Origin: Streptomyces tanashiensis
GTDB taxonomy: Bacteria; Actinomycetota; Actinomycetes; Streptomycetales; Streptomycetaceae
DNA: 64,000 bases
Reading direction: 5' to 3'
NCBI RefSeq assembly: GCF_014648895.1
Contig: NZ_BMRZ01000002.1
Coordinates: 62,001-126,000 of the forward strand
The translations under genes and the position numbers were made by a program. Within the stretch, counting starts at the first letter, position 1, and every line of letters starts with the position of its first letter. The notes beneath the pieces are model-generated. The model was not told where the DNA came from and ran no database searches. It worked only from the letters and a program-made list of their open reading frames with translations. Below, piece after piece: positions 9,508 to 17,993 of the stretch.

Positions 9508-9554
9508 GGGCCGAATGTGCGTCTGATTCTGCGGAACAGCGCACATTCCGGCCC
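9508..9554 (+). terminator. Hairpin downstream of the hydrolase gene
   Basis: An inverted repeat pairs GGGCCGAATGTGCG (9508-9521) with CGCACATTCCGGCCC (9540-9554) across an 18-base loop, with one bulged base. It begins 25 bases after the stop codon. There is no U-tract, as is common for Streptomyces terminators. Confidence 0.5.
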
Positions 9555-9932
9555 GGTGCGCGACCGGCGTCACCACGGCAGCCGACCTACCGACGAGCTA
9601 CTCCAGAAGGCGCGACCGCGGACGGGTTGTTCCAAGGTCCCAATGCTGTGGCAGACGGCGACGGCGTGGACCCGTGCCGATCACAGGCGTCACACTCGGT
9701 GCAGCCCTGGCAGGGAATCGAGAACTCAGAACGTGGACGCGATTCCTCGGCCCACGGTCCAACTCACCCTCCAGATCACCATGGTCATGGCGTCAATGCC
9801 GGGTGGGATGCCGGCCACGGCCGGACTCGACCGCGAGCCGGGGTGGAAGGGCGGCGCACATAGGCGTCCCGCCGGGGCCGCCTCGACGATGCGTGCCGCG
9901 AGCCGCATGGGGCGCTGCGCGGCCTGCCGTGG
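9555..9932. other. No gene seen
   Basis: Several overlapping frames are present but none has coherent codon bias, a ribosome binding site or a known motif. Probably decayed sequence beyond the 3' end of the tpg remnant. Confidence 0.4.
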
Positions 9933-10494
9933 TCACAGGTCGAATTCGATGTGCTGGATGTTCAGCACCCGCACGTCCTCCGGGCTCGCCGCGCGGTGCC
10001 GCGCTGCTGGACGTAGACCTCCTTCAGCGCCTCGGCGACGGCCTCGCGCACCCGGCTCTCGCCGGTCTGCCGGACAGCGAAGATCCGCTCGGCGTGGTGC
10101 GGGGGGGAACGTGGGGGTCAGAGGGCGTTCACGGGCCTCGTCGGTGGTTCCGGCCGGGGCTTCGTAGCCGAAGCCGGCGCGGACGTTCCTCATCAGACCG
10201 TTCGTACCGGCCACCGCCTACTTCGCTGAGTCGCCGTTGGCCTTGGGCTGCCACCGTTTGCTCGCCTCGCCCTGCAGGAGGGCGGCAAGGCGGGGGCGCG
10301 GCTTCTTGATCTCACCCTTTCGCGTCCCGCTCGACAGTGCGCTGGGAGACGCCGAGGAGCTGGACGACGGCCTTGGTGCTCTTGAGTTGCTTGACCAGGA
10401 AACGCATCTGGGCGCCGGCGGTCTTGGGGACCGGGCGGGTGAGGGCTTTGTCCAGGACGCGGTCCAGGCCCTCGCCGACCGATGTGATCACCAT
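9933..10494 (-). pseudogene. tpg: Terminal protein Tpg, frameshifted
   Basis: Tpg is the protein covalently attached to the 5' ends of Streptomyces linear replicons and primes end patching. ATG 10494 has GGGGAG upstream. The frame reads VGEGLDRVLDKALTRPVPKT and FLVKQLKSTKAVVQLLGVSQ with RTVER, the Tpg helix-turn-helix region. One extra A near 10317 breaks the frame, which resumes as GEIKKPRPRLAALLQ and SKRWQP. After a stop come RAGFGYEAPAGTTDEAR, then in another frame AVAEALKEVYVQQRG, and finally SPEDVRVLNIQHIEFDL before TGA 9933-9935. The total length of 562 bp fits a full-length gene of about 185 codons with several frameshifts, so it is nearly complete but dead as read. Confidence 0.8.
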
Positions 10495-10499
10495 GGTCC

Positions 10500-10764
10500 A
10501 CTCCCCCGAGTCCGGGCCGGACGTGGCACCGGTCTTGACGGAGCGGGCCACGTTCAGCAGAGGAACCCGGGTCTGATCGCGCAACTGTTCCGCCCACAGC
10601 GTGCTCCGGGGTGCCCTCGTGCTCGACCATCCCGGGCGAGATGCCGATCCGAAAGGACCCCGGGAACCGTCTGGCCGTCGGGCGTGCAGGGCAGGACGTC
10701 GAGCGGGGCCGGGCCGCCGTCCACGATCCACAACCACACCAGCTGTCGGCGTACACATGAACAT
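10500..10764 (-). pseudogene. tap: Telomere-associated protein Tap, C-terminal remnant
   Basis: Directly upstream of tpg on the same strand, pieces in three frames match what I know of the Tap C-terminus: PAPLDVLPCTPDGQTVPG, then SFRIGISPGMVEHEGTPE, then LWAEQLRDQTRVPLLNVARS and VKTGATSGPDSGE. Tap binds telomeric DNA and recruits Tpg, and the gene order tap-tpg is the normal operon. The expected stop between the genes reads TGG rather than TGA, so the last Tap frame now runs into tpg. The 5' part of tap is replaced by the ISL3-type element starting at 10765. Confidence 0.65.
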
Positions 10765-10793
10765 GGCTCTGGCGAGAATTCCGTAGGCGGAGA

Positions 10794-12506
10794 TCATCTC
10801 GGTGACACGGTCGGCCGGTCCGCGTAACGGCGGCGGAGGTGGGCGATCAGAACGACGCGGTGGCGGAGGAGTGGGACTCCGGCGCGTCCGGCCATCAGTC
10901 GTTTGTGCAGTTTGACGTCGGTGATGCGGCCTTCGTTGACGCCGGAGTTGTAAGGGGTGGTGATTCCCTGGGCGACAGCGTGTCGGTCTTTTCGGAGGGC
11001 TCCGGCGAGGCCGACCAGGGGGGCCAGGCCGCTGTGTGCGAGGTCGTCCAGCCAGCCCGGGAGGAGTGCGGCGTCGCGGTTTTCGAGCATGGCGGCGAAC
11101 CGTCGGACCAGGTCATGAGTCTGCCTGAGTTCGGGGCAGTGGTCGAGGAGCCGGGGCAGGCGGTCGTTGATGTGGAGATTCCGGCGATGCGGGTGGGCTG
11201 TGATCCAGCGGGCGGCTTCGCGTGGGGAGGGCGGTCGCTCGCGTGGCTCGTCCAGGGGCAGGCCCCGCCGGAGGGGTGCGACGGCCATCTTCACGCGCTG
11301 GTAGTGGCCGAAGTAGCCCTTGGTCTGGAGTTCCTCGTGCAGGATTCTCGCACTGTGCTGGCCCTCGTCCCAGCGTTGCTGCAGGTAGTCGAGGTAGGGG
11401 TCCAGAGTGGAGGGCTTGCGGGGCGGGCGGCGCATCACTTCCTGCCAGGTGTTGGCCCGGGTGTATTTGCCGACCGTGCGGCGGTCCAGGCCGAGCTCGC
11501 GGGCCACGGAGCTGTGGCTCCGGCCAGTGCGGGTCAGAGCCTGGACGGCTTCGAAAAGCCTGCGGGCATGACGCCCGGCCCGGGTGTCGGCCGCGGTGTT
11601 CATGGCGCTCTCCTTGACCGGTGCGGGATCGCCCTCGCCGGCCGGGGGCAGCGCTGCGGGCAGGCAGCCGCGGTGGGCGGAGGTGATGTCCTGGACGCGG
11701 CGGGAGAGGCCCTGCCAGAGGTGGAAACGGTGGCTGACCTGCACGGCACCGGGGGCGCCTCCCGTGATTCCTTGCCGGTAGGTGAGGGAGCCGTCGCGGC
11801 AGGCGACCTCGACACCAGGATGCTCGCGGAGCCAGCGGCTGAGTTGTTCGGCGTCGCGTCCTTCCCAGAGGGTGAGCGGGAGCCGTGTGGTGGCGTCGAC
11901 CAGGAGGGTGCTGTAGGTGTCGCCGTGGAGCGCGAAGTCGTCCACCCCCAGCACCCGCGGCGTCTCCGACGGAGGGAGCGGCACCCGCATCAGCTGGGAC
12001 AGGACGGTGCACCGCGAGAGCCTGATGTTCAAGATCCGCAGCATCCGGGCACCTCCCCGACCGGCCAGCACCACGCCGACGTCCTCCACCAGTCGCTGCA
12101 ACTGCGGCGTCCGCCGCTGATAGCGCAGAGTAAGACCCGGCACCTGCTCCGCGAAGGTCACCTTCGGGCACGTGGTGTTCTCGCAGTACAAACGGCGTAC
12201 GGACAAGTCGATGCGCACAGGCCGGCCTGCGAGAGTGATGTCGGCGAGGCGCCGTGTATAGCGGCTGTGGCACCACTCGCTGAGCCGGCCGCATCCCGTG
12301 CATTCCGCTGGATCAGCGCACCTCGTGCGGGCTTGGACCGCCACGACGGCATCGGAAACGTCGACAGAGAACACCACCACGTTGGCCAACTGTGCTAGGA
12401 GACTGTCAAGTTCGACAGAGCACAGCCACAGGCTGCCCGTGGGGACGACCACGTAATTTCCCACGTAGCGTCGCGCTCGCCCCTGCCTCACGGCATGGTC
12501 GAGCAC
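10794..12506 (-). CDS. ISL3-family transposase
   Basis: The frame encodes up to 570 residues. The N-terminal part has an ISL3 zinc-binding pattern (CTGCGRLSEWCHSRY, then YCENTTCPKVTFAEQVPGL), a helix-turn-helix region, and the DDE core beginning VLGVDDFALHGDTYSTLLVD. A second helix-turn-helix-like segment (SSVARELGLDRRTVGKYTR) is in the middle. The C-terminus reads TTPYNSGVNEGRITDVKL, typical for the family, and ends in RYADRPTVSPR within the terminal repeat. The frame opens at GTG 12506, only 17 bases from the divergent Imm10-like start, so an internal GTG around 12430-12450 is a more likely true start. The gene looks intact. Confidence 0.85.
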   Translation of the reverse strand: MLDHAVRQGRARRYVGNYVVVPTGSLWLCSVELDSLLAQLANVVVFSVDVSDAVVAVQARTRCADPAECTGCGRLSEWCHSRYTRRLADITLAGRPVRIDLSVRRLYCENTTCPKVTFAEQVPGLTLRYQRRTPQLQRLVEDVGVVLAGRGGARMLRILNIRLSRCTVLSQLMRVPLPPSETPRVLGVDDFALHGDTYSTLLVDATTRLPLTLWEGRDAEQLSRWLREHPGVEVACRDGSLTYRQGITGGAPGAVQVSHRFHLWQGLSRRVQDITSAHRGCLPAALPPAGEGDPAPVKESAMNTAADTRAGRHARRLFEAVQALTRTGRSHSSVARELGLDRRTVGKYTRANTWQEVMRRPPRKPSTLDPYLDYLQQRWDEGQHSARILHEELQTKGYFGHYQRVKMAVAPLRRGLPLDEPRERPPSPREAARWITAHPHRRNLHINDRLPRLLDHCPELRQTHDLVRRFAAMLENRDAALLPGWLDDLAHSGLAPLVGLAGALRKDRHAVAQGITTPYNSGVNEGRITDVKLHKRLMAGRAGVPLLRHRVVLIAHLRRRYADRPTVSPR

Positions 12507-12523
12507 ACTGATAGAACCCCGTC

Positions 12524-12934
12524 ATGACATACCGATTTACCGCCCGAGCCGCCAGGACCGAGATCGACCCTGACGGCTACTTCACCGAAGCCGCCCTTGC
12601 CGAGAGTGAGGATGGAAGCGGTTTCATCATGATGTTCATGGCAGGAGAAGAGGAGCCCGATGACCAGGAGGTCGCCCTTGGGATGGACACACACTGCCTG
12701 GTCACGGCCGGACAGGGCACCGCATACGGCTGTGTGCGGGAAGCTGTCCTGACGGACAACGTTCTCCGCGTCTCACTCGACCCCGAAGCGCTGGAAGACC
12801 TGCGGCTGACCGACCCCGAGATCGAGGCCGTCATCGATGCGCCGGCCGAAGACATCAGGCAGTTCCGCGAAGTCCTCGCTCAGGTGCTCCGATACGGGCG
12901 TGTGGACGCAGTGACCACCCGTGTAGGCATCTGA
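12524..12934 (+). CDS. Imm10-family immunity protein-like
   Basis: A 136-residue acidic, soluble protein. Its core (GSGFIMMFMAGEEEP, DDQEVALGMDTHCLV, AGQGTAYGCVREA) matches my knowledge of the Imm10 family, which protects producing cells against cognate polymorphic toxins. ATG 12524. No toxin gene is adjacent, which makes it an orphan immunity gene. It lies divergently from the transposase inside the same pair of inverted repeats, so it may travel as a passenger. Function assignment is by pattern only. Confidence 0.65.
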   Translation: MTYRFTARAARTEIDPDGYFTEAALAESEDGSGFIMMFMAGEEEPDDQEVALGMDTHCLVTAGQGTAYGCVREAVLTDNVLRVSLDPEALEDLRLTDPEIEAVIDAPAEDIRQFREVLAQVLRYGRVDAVTTRVGI

Positions 12935-12975
12935 CGCGCCATCTGTGCGGAAGGCCTGATTGTCGGCAGCCCGCT

Positions 12976-13036
12976 ATGAGGACCGGTCGACCGTGTCACC
13001 GAGATGATCTCCGCCTACGGAATTCTCGCCAGAGCC
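12976..13036 (+). repeat. Right-hand copy of a long inverted repeat
   Basis: The outer 42 bases of this copy are the exact complement of 10765-10806. The match continues inward with few mismatches to about 60 bases. The inner part of both copies encodes the same transposase C-terminus (RYADRPTVSPR in the left copy, RYEDRSTVSPR here), followed by the same stop. So it is either a long terminal repeat or the relic 3' end of a second transposase copy. An outer stretch (GTACGCCGACA) is also shared beyond both ends. Confidence 0.8.
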
Positions 13037-13578
13037 ATGCTGAGGAGTACGCCGACATCAGCAGCTCGATCCGGCCCCGCATCGCATCAGTGATCACCGA
13101 TCGGGGAGCTGCCCGTGTTCGTCGGCGCGTGGTCCGGCAGCCACAGCACCGCGATGCAGACACCTCCGACCAACTACCCCACCCGGCAAAGACACACGCG
13201 CCAGCCAAGAACCCCCAGCCGGCTGCTCCCGCAGGGCAGTCAGGCTCCAGGGCACCTCCGGAAAGCAGCGCCGCCTGCCCTCAGGGCAGCGCTCGCGGCG
13301 TCCGGTGCGTGCGAGCGCAAGACGGAGGAGGTCGACCATGGCGGAGCCACGGCGGCCGACGACAACGCGGCGACCGTGCGTGCCCGACCGCCGCGAGCCA
13401 GGCGGGACTCTCCGGAAAACGCCCTCCCCCAGTCAGATCGTGACCGGGCCGTGGGCCGTGGCGAACTCGCCTGTCACGCGCCGACGGCGTGTGGTGGCTG
13501 GAACTCGGCGAAGGCGACCCCGACAAGCCCTGAACCGTGCCCCGTAACTACAGTTGTGGGTGTGGCTGAGCACGGCAG
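13037..13578. other. No gene seen
   Basis: Overlapping GC-rich frames without recognisable motifs or start signals. A promoter for the gene at 13579 should lie near the right end but is not obvious. Confidence 0.4.
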
Positions 13579-14280
13579 GTGGCCAGGATGGCCCCCTCCG
13601 ATGCTCAAGAGTGGGCACTGGACGTTGCAGCGTCTGCGGACGCGGGGCCGGGCTCAGGGTCGCTGGGACTGGTGGCTACGCTCTGCGGCGTGACGGGATC
13701 AACAACGGTGATTGCCCAGTGCAGGGCCTCGCTCGGGGAGGCGCCGCGCCGTTTCTCCTGGTTCGACAAGTTCAGATATCTGCGCATACCCAGGTCCGAC
13801 TGGGTGGAGCGCGAGGATCCGCTGGCGGAGATCTTGAAGGCCCAGGACGTGCTGCTGGCCGAGGGCCGCCTGGTCTGGGGCGCCATCGTGCAAGCGAACT
13901 CCGATCTGTTCGTACGCGGCTGGCACGACCTCCCGGCTGCCGTGATCTACAGCCCCGACACCGCGGTGTTCGACGACAGCCCTGACCTGCTCCTCGACAT
14001 CGCGCGGAAGCTGTACAGATTGAAGGGGACCCGGCAGCAAGATCCGGAACTCGCCGCGTTCTCGCGCATGCTCGCCAGCGAGATGGACCGGGAGATGCGG
14101 TTGGAGGTCCCCCGGCGGCTCACCGGCAGTGCCGCCGTCTACTGCACCGACATCATCGTCGCCCGCAGACATCTCCCAGGCCGGGCACTGAGCGAGTCGA
14201 TCTTCCCGCTGCTCATCGCTCCGGAACACACCGCGATGACGATGATGCTGCCGAGCCGCTTCTGGCCGACATCGGTCTGA
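13579..14280 (+). CDS. Hypothetical protein
   Basis: A 233-residue, apparently soluble protein with strong GC third-position bias. ATG 13579 or ATG 13588; an AGG lies close upstream. Stretches such as FSWFDKFRYLRIPRSDW and WGAIVQANSDLFVRGWHDLP look like a conserved globular domain, and the C-terminal part contains a Met-rich AMTMMLPSRFW. I do not recognise the family. The gene stands between the ISL3-type element and a frameshifted gene, with no operon partner. Confidence 0.65.
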   Translation: MARMAPSDAQEWALDVAASADAGPGSGSLGLVATLCGVTGSTTVIAQCRASLGEAPRRFSWFDKFRYLRIPRSDWVEREDPLAEILKAQDVLLAEGRLVWGAIVQANSDLFVRGWHDLPAAVIYSPDTAVFDDSPDLLLDIARKLYRLKGTRQQDPELAAFSRMLASEMDREMRLEVPRRLTGSAAVYCTDIIVARRHLPGRALSESIFPLLIAPEHTAMTMMLPSRFWPTSV

Positions 14281-14336
14281 CGACACATGGCCGCGAGCGA
14301 GCCGTGCGCTTGTGGCCGCTTCGCCATCATGGGCGG

Positions 14337-14836
14337 ATGACATACAGCGACGCTGACCTGAACGCTCTCCTTCATCACCTGGATGATCCGGAGCTGGTGG
14401 AGCATCCACCTGGCTACGACCACGTGGCGACGCGAGCGCTTTTCGAACGACTGGTGGACAGGCTGGATGCGGACTTCGACACACGATGCACGGCGGATCG
14501 CCAGGTGCAGGACGCGAGCCTGCACGCCCGAGTCGAAGTGCCGGCAGAGACAACGGCTGCGGGGAGCGGATCGTCATCTCGGTCAGCAACTTCGGATCGA
14601 TGGCAGTTGTGGCCGCCGAGAACCCGGGCGTCTACTCCGATACCGATGAGGCGGTGGAGGCAGGCGCGCTCGACATCACCGACTTGCGCAAAGTCGAGCG
14701 TGCCCTTGAAGACCTGGGTTACGTGCCGATCCCAGAGCGCCTGCTCACCCGGCCGTACGACGGGCTGAGTCCGCTGGCCACGTACCGCCCGGGGGAACGA
14801 GTGGACTGGTGGATTCGGTACTTCGACTACATCTAG
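14337..14836 (+). pseudogene. Frameshifted hypothetical protein
   Basis: ATG 14337 opens a coherent frame (MTYSDADLNALLHHLDDPE, ALFERLVDRLDADFDTR) that changes near 14555. The continuation in another frame reads ERIVISVSNFGSMAVVAAEN and LEDLGYVPIPERLLTRPYDG, ending IRYFDYI at TAG 14834-14836. One indel restores a protein of about 166 residues. Family unknown. It follows the hypothetical gene at 13579 by 56 bases and could be its operon partner. Confidence 0.5.
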
Positions 14837-15215
14837 AAGCTTGTCCGCACAGGGGCGTGAGCTGGGGGCGATGAGGGTGGGCGAGTGCCCGTTGCACGGG
14901 GTCGGTGTGCGTCCTGACTATCTGGATCCTGCCGCAGCGTCGCCAATGGTGCGGCGGCCGTTTCGAGTGCTCGGCAGATCCGGTGAAGGCGTCGCCTTGG
15001 TTGCTCCGTTCCACATTTCATGGGGCGGGCCCGGTCGTGGGCCCTGGAAGCGGGGTGGTCAACAAGGGACTGTTCCGTCTGTTGTCACTGCAAGCAGCTG
15101 ATCGCTACTGGGAACTCGCCGTTCCCGCTGCGGACGTGGCTCTGGTCCGTGCTGCGCTGCGCGGGGACGACAGCGGAAGGTAGCCAGAGAGCCCGCGCCA
15201 GACCGACGAAGTACG
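14837..15215. other. Debris; one unassigned fragment
   Basis: A plus-strand frame ending at TAG 15181-15183 reads NKGLFRLLSLQAADRYWELA and looks coding over about 40 codons, but has no start and no recognised family. The remainder shows nothing. Confidence 0.25.
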
Positions 15216-15330
15216 TCACAGCCACTCGTTGAGGACCACCAGCACGGTCGCTTCGTAGCGGACGGCAAGTTTGTCGTACCGGGTGGCGACCGCGCGGTGG
15301 CGCTTGAGCCGGTTGATGCCGCGCACTCGA
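15216..15330 (-). pseudogene. IS5-family transposase C-terminal fragment
   Basis: On the minus strand the frame reads GINRLKRHRAVATRYDKLAV and RYEATVLVVLNEWL before TGA 15216-15218. This is the C-terminus of Streptomyces IS5-type transposases. Nothing upstream in frame belongs to the element. Confidence 0.75.
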
Positions 15331-15348
15331 CCGCGCGGCGGACAAGCA

Positions 15349-15424
15349 GCGCAACACCGTCGAACGCTGAATCAACCCCCTGAAGCAGTGGCGGGGCATC
15401 GCCACCCGCTACGACCAACGACTC
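15349..15424 (+). pseudogene. Second IS5-family transposase fragment, opposite strand
   Basis: On the plus strand NTVER, a TGA, then INPLKQWRGIATRYDQ matches the same region of a related IS5-type transposase (normally NTVERCINRLKQWRGIATRY). It faces the 15216-15330 fragment, so two different elements were truncated against each other here. Confidence 0.65.
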
Positions 15425-16169
15425 AAGAGCAGGAGCGAACCGCATCGTCCCAGGCACCGGGGCTGCGGTAGTGGTTCTTGTGGCCCGCGGCGAGTACGTG
15501 GCGCAGTTCGGCGAGGTGCTGGGTGTCCGTGGGAAGATCCAGCCGGCCGAGGAGGGCCAGTGCGGCAGCCGGCTCCAGGTCGCCGTAGACGTCGTGGAAG
15601 CTCGCCCGAAGGCCGCGGAAGACGGCCGAGTGCAGGACAGGAAGCCGCATGGCGGTGCGGTACGTCAGCTCCTTCACCGTCCAGCGCACCGGTCCCGAAC
15701 ACTCCAGAACCCGACGGGCTCGGCGGAGCAGGGCTTCCGATCGCTCGGCCACCACCCGGTCGATGTCGTTGCCGAGAACCTCGGCGAAGGCCGTCGCGGA
15801 AGTGGCGTGGTCCTCGAACCAGTCCACCCACAGCGAGTAGGTGACGGCTTCGGCGTCGCGGTCCGCCTCCAGCCGCTGACGGTAGCCGTCCCACAGTACG
15901 TCGGCCGGCAGGGGACCCTCTGCACCCTCGTTCGCGAACCGGATCTCGCACGTGACCCAGTACTCGTCGAGGAGGTCCAGCAGCCCGAAAGCCAACCGCA
16001 CCTGATCGGCTGCATCCAGGTCTTCGGCGAACACATCACCGGCCCAGGAGTGCGCCACCTGGTTGGCAGTGAGCAACACGTCCGGTTCCTCGTCGTTCAC
16101 CCACCCGTCGCGCGCCCGGCGGACGCCCTGATCAGCCAGCCAACGCCGCGCTGCCTCCTCGGGTTGCAT
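15423..16169 (-). CDS. Hypothetical protein
   Basis: A 248-residue soluble, acidic and probably alpha-helical protein. The start is ATG 16169 with GAGTGGAG immediately upstream; the frame is open to 16307 without a better site. Segments such as DQVRLAFGLLDLLDEYWVTC and WVDWFEDHATSATAFAEVLG suggest a compact helical fold. I do not recognise the family. Its 5' end overlaps the truncated end of the VirB4-like gene, so this gene marks the junction where the conjugation module was cut. Confidence 0.65.
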   Translation of the reverse strand: MQPEEAARRWLADQGVRRARDGWVNDEEPDVLLTANQVAHSWAGDVFAEDLDAADQVRLAFGLLDLLDEYWVTCEIRFANEGAEGPLPADVLWDGYRQRLEADRDAEAVTYSLWVDWFEDHATSATAFAEVLGNDIDRVVAERSEALLRRARRVLECSGPVRWTVKELTYRTAMRLPVLHSAVFRGLRASFHDVYGDLEPAAALALLGRLDLPTDTQHLAELRHVLAAGHKNHYRSPGAWDDAVRSCS

Positions 16170-16933
16170 CTCCACTCGGGAAGTATGACAAGCCTCGCAA
16201 GATCCAAACGAAACGGCCCAGGGCGGCCGCCTTCGAGGAGCAGGACGTGGCCGAGGTCGGCGTGGGACGGGGACCGCAGGACCCCGCCCTTCACACGGCT
16301 CCCCCACAACGGCGAGCGCTCGGCCTCACCGAGGAGTTCGGCTTCCAGGCCGCGGCCGACGGCACGCTGGTGCATCCAGACGATCTGAGCCGGCGTCGCC
16401 CGCCGCGGCACGATCCCGCCACCGAGTTCGGCCTCCACCTGCCCGGCCCGCACCCGGTACTCGGCCACCTCCCGGACATTCACCGGCACCGGTGGCAACC
16501 CCAGCAGCCCCGCGAGCTGCGACCACACGGTCCCGGCCGTCGCCCGCCACCGCCCCAGGCCACCGGGCCCGGGCAGCGGCACGGCCAGCCACAGAAAGCG
16601 CCGGTGCATGTCCACCGGCTCCTCCAGGTCCTCGCCCGCCAGCAGCCGCAACGGGGCCTCGGCGACCTCCGCCCACGCCTCGTGCCGCCGGTAGTCGACA
16701 CCGTCCAACGTTGCGGCGACGACCTCGCCCGCGTCCATACAGGCACACAGCCCGAACAGACGGGCACTGCCGGGCAGAGACCGCACCAGGGCGGTGACCT
16801 GGGCAGTGATCTGCTCACGGGAACGGTCGGGCATGTAGCGGGAACCGGCCGGGGCGAGAGACCACACCGCCCACACGGTGCCGCTGGTCGACCAGACGAG
16901 ATGGTCGACGATATGCCGCAGAGGGAGCTTCAT
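16097..16933 (-). pseudogene. VirB4-like conjugation ATPase, truncated after the N-terminal region
   Basis: ATG 16933 opens a frame beginning MKLPLRHIVDHLVWSTSGTV, then VTALVRSLPGSARLFGLCA and TPAQIVWMHQRAVGRGL. This pattern is found at the N-terminus of the large ATPase that energises actinobacterial type IV-like conjugation modules. Homology ends at about LRSPSHADLGHVLLLEGGR near 16240, and the frame then runs through unrelated sequence to a stop at 16097. The Walker motifs, expected further along, are absent, so it cannot be active. It overlaps the upstream PrgI/VirB3-like gene by four bases, showing the original operon. Confidence 0.65.
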
Positions 16934-17664
16934 CGGGCTGCTGCCTTCCTCTTCGATCGGTCATGGAGCATCTGCTGCAACGGCGTGGGAACCGGGCCCC
17001 CGCCCACCCGGGCCGAAGCCCGGACGGCCACGCGAGCGGGTTCCGGGGCGTGTTCGGGGGCGGGGGCCGGGGCGGCCGGACCGCTGCAGGCCGCGCGACG
17101 CCCTTGAGACGGCCGGACGGCCGGGCGAGGAACGGAACGCTTCCTGGCCCCGTCGGACCCGGCCGGCGAAGCGGAACGTGCGGACGACTCGACGGGCCCC
17201 GCCGACCTGATGGAGTCGGCGAACCCGGCAGGCTCGGTGGGGCCGATGGGCCCAATGGGGTCAGTGGGGTCGGTGGTGGGGTCGATCAGGAGGGTGCCGG
17301 TCAGGCGGTGTGTCCCCGGGGGACGCGCGGCCTTGCCGCCGATCCGGCCCGACCTCGGCTGCAGCGCCCGCCGGGCCAGTCCGTACAGCACCCACATCGG
17401 ACGGCGGCCACCGACCCTGTGTGCGCGGGCCGCCCACACCACAACACCCAGAGCGAGGACCGGCAGAGGCCCGAGCCCCGACCACCAGTCGAACGTCTTG
17501 ATCAGGACCAGGACACCGACGGCCGCGATGACCAGCTGGCCGGCGTTGCAGGGGCCGAACCAGAGAACGAAGTCGCCCAGCTTGCCCAGCACCCAAGGAT
17601 GGGTACGGCCCTTGGTGTGGTTACGGCCGACGCGGGACCCGGGCCCGGCGGGAGTCGCGCTCAC
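16930..17664 (-). CDS. PrgI/VirB3-like conjugal membrane protein
   Basis: A 244-residue protein with two adjacent membrane segments near the N-terminus (GQLVIAAVGVLVLI and LPVLALGVVVWAA) after FVLWFGPCNAG, the arrangement of PrgI/VirB3-type inner-membrane components in conjugation systems. The C-terminal half is Pro/Ala/Ser-rich with a Thr-Asp-Pro and Gly-Pro-Ile run, probably disordered. It overlaps the VirB4-like gene by ATGA and lies 12 bases after the small membrane protein gene. The gene is intact, but its partners are broken. Confidence 0.65.
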   Translation of the reverse strand: MSATPAGPGSRVGRNHTKGRTHPWVLGKLGDFVLWFGPCNAGQLVIAAVGVLVLIKTFDWWSGLGPLPVLALGVVVWAARAHRVGGRRPMWVLYGLARRALQPRSGRIGGKAARPPGTHRLTGTLLIDPTTDPTDPIGPIGPTEPAGFADSIRSAGPVESSARSASPAGSDGARKRSVPRPAVRPSQGRRAACSGPAAPAPAPEHAPEPARVAVRASARVGGGPVPTPLQQMLHDRSKRKAAAR

Positions 17665-17676
17665 GCTGCGCGACCG

Positions 17677-17952
17677 TCACTTGCCGGCCGGCACGGTCGA
17701 TGCCGGCGTCGGGGTGCTGACGTTGGTGAGCTCTTCCCTGAACGCCTGCGCCAGCTCGTCGCGGGACTGGTAGACCCCGACGCACACGACCAGACCGATC
17801 AAGGCGCCGATACCCGCCTTGACGCTCATCTTGCTGCCCACAGCGATGACGACGGACAGGAGGGCCTTCTCACCCCACTCGCCGCTCACGCTCAGCAGAT
17901 GGTCACCGATGTCCTTGATCGGGACGGCCAGGACGACGGACGTGGTGCTCAT
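17677..17952 (-). CDS. Small membrane protein of the conjugation module
   Basis: A 91-residue protein beginning MSTTSVVLAVPIKDIGDHLL with one strong membrane segment (GIGALIGLVVCVGVY) and a weaker one (ALLSVVIAVGSKMS). Small proteins of this type sit just upstream of the PrgI/VirB3-like gene in actinobacterial conjugation clusters and may be the pilin-like VirB2 counterpart; that role is inferred from position. The start is ATG 17952, preceded by GAGGAG. Confidence 0.6.
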   Translation of the reverse strand: MSTTSVVLAVPIKDIGDHLLSVSGEWGEKALLSVVIAVGSKMSVKAGIGALIGLVVCVGVYQSRDELAQAFREELTNVSTPTPASTVPAGK

Positions 17953-17993
17953 GACGGACTCCTCGTGAAAAACAGAGGGTGGGTGGTGGCAGG

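Larger units (their letters stand above)
10765..13036 (-). mobile_element. ISL3-type element with an Imm10-like passenger gene
   Basis: The segment is bounded by an inverted repeat starting GGCTCTGGCGAGAATTCCGT at 10765 and ending with its complement at 13036. It contains an ISL3-family transposase on the minus strand and an Imm10-like gene on the plus strand. The 8 bases outside each end (atgaacat and atgctgag) are not a clear target duplication. The left end lies inside tap. An alternative reading is that the right-hand repeat is the 3' end of a second, deleted ISL3 copy (see the repeat entry). Confidence 0.5.

Noticed and set aside
10839..12398. 519-codon plus-strand frame inside the ISL3 element
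   Set aside because: Antisense to the transposase and Gly/Val/Ala-rich; no motif.
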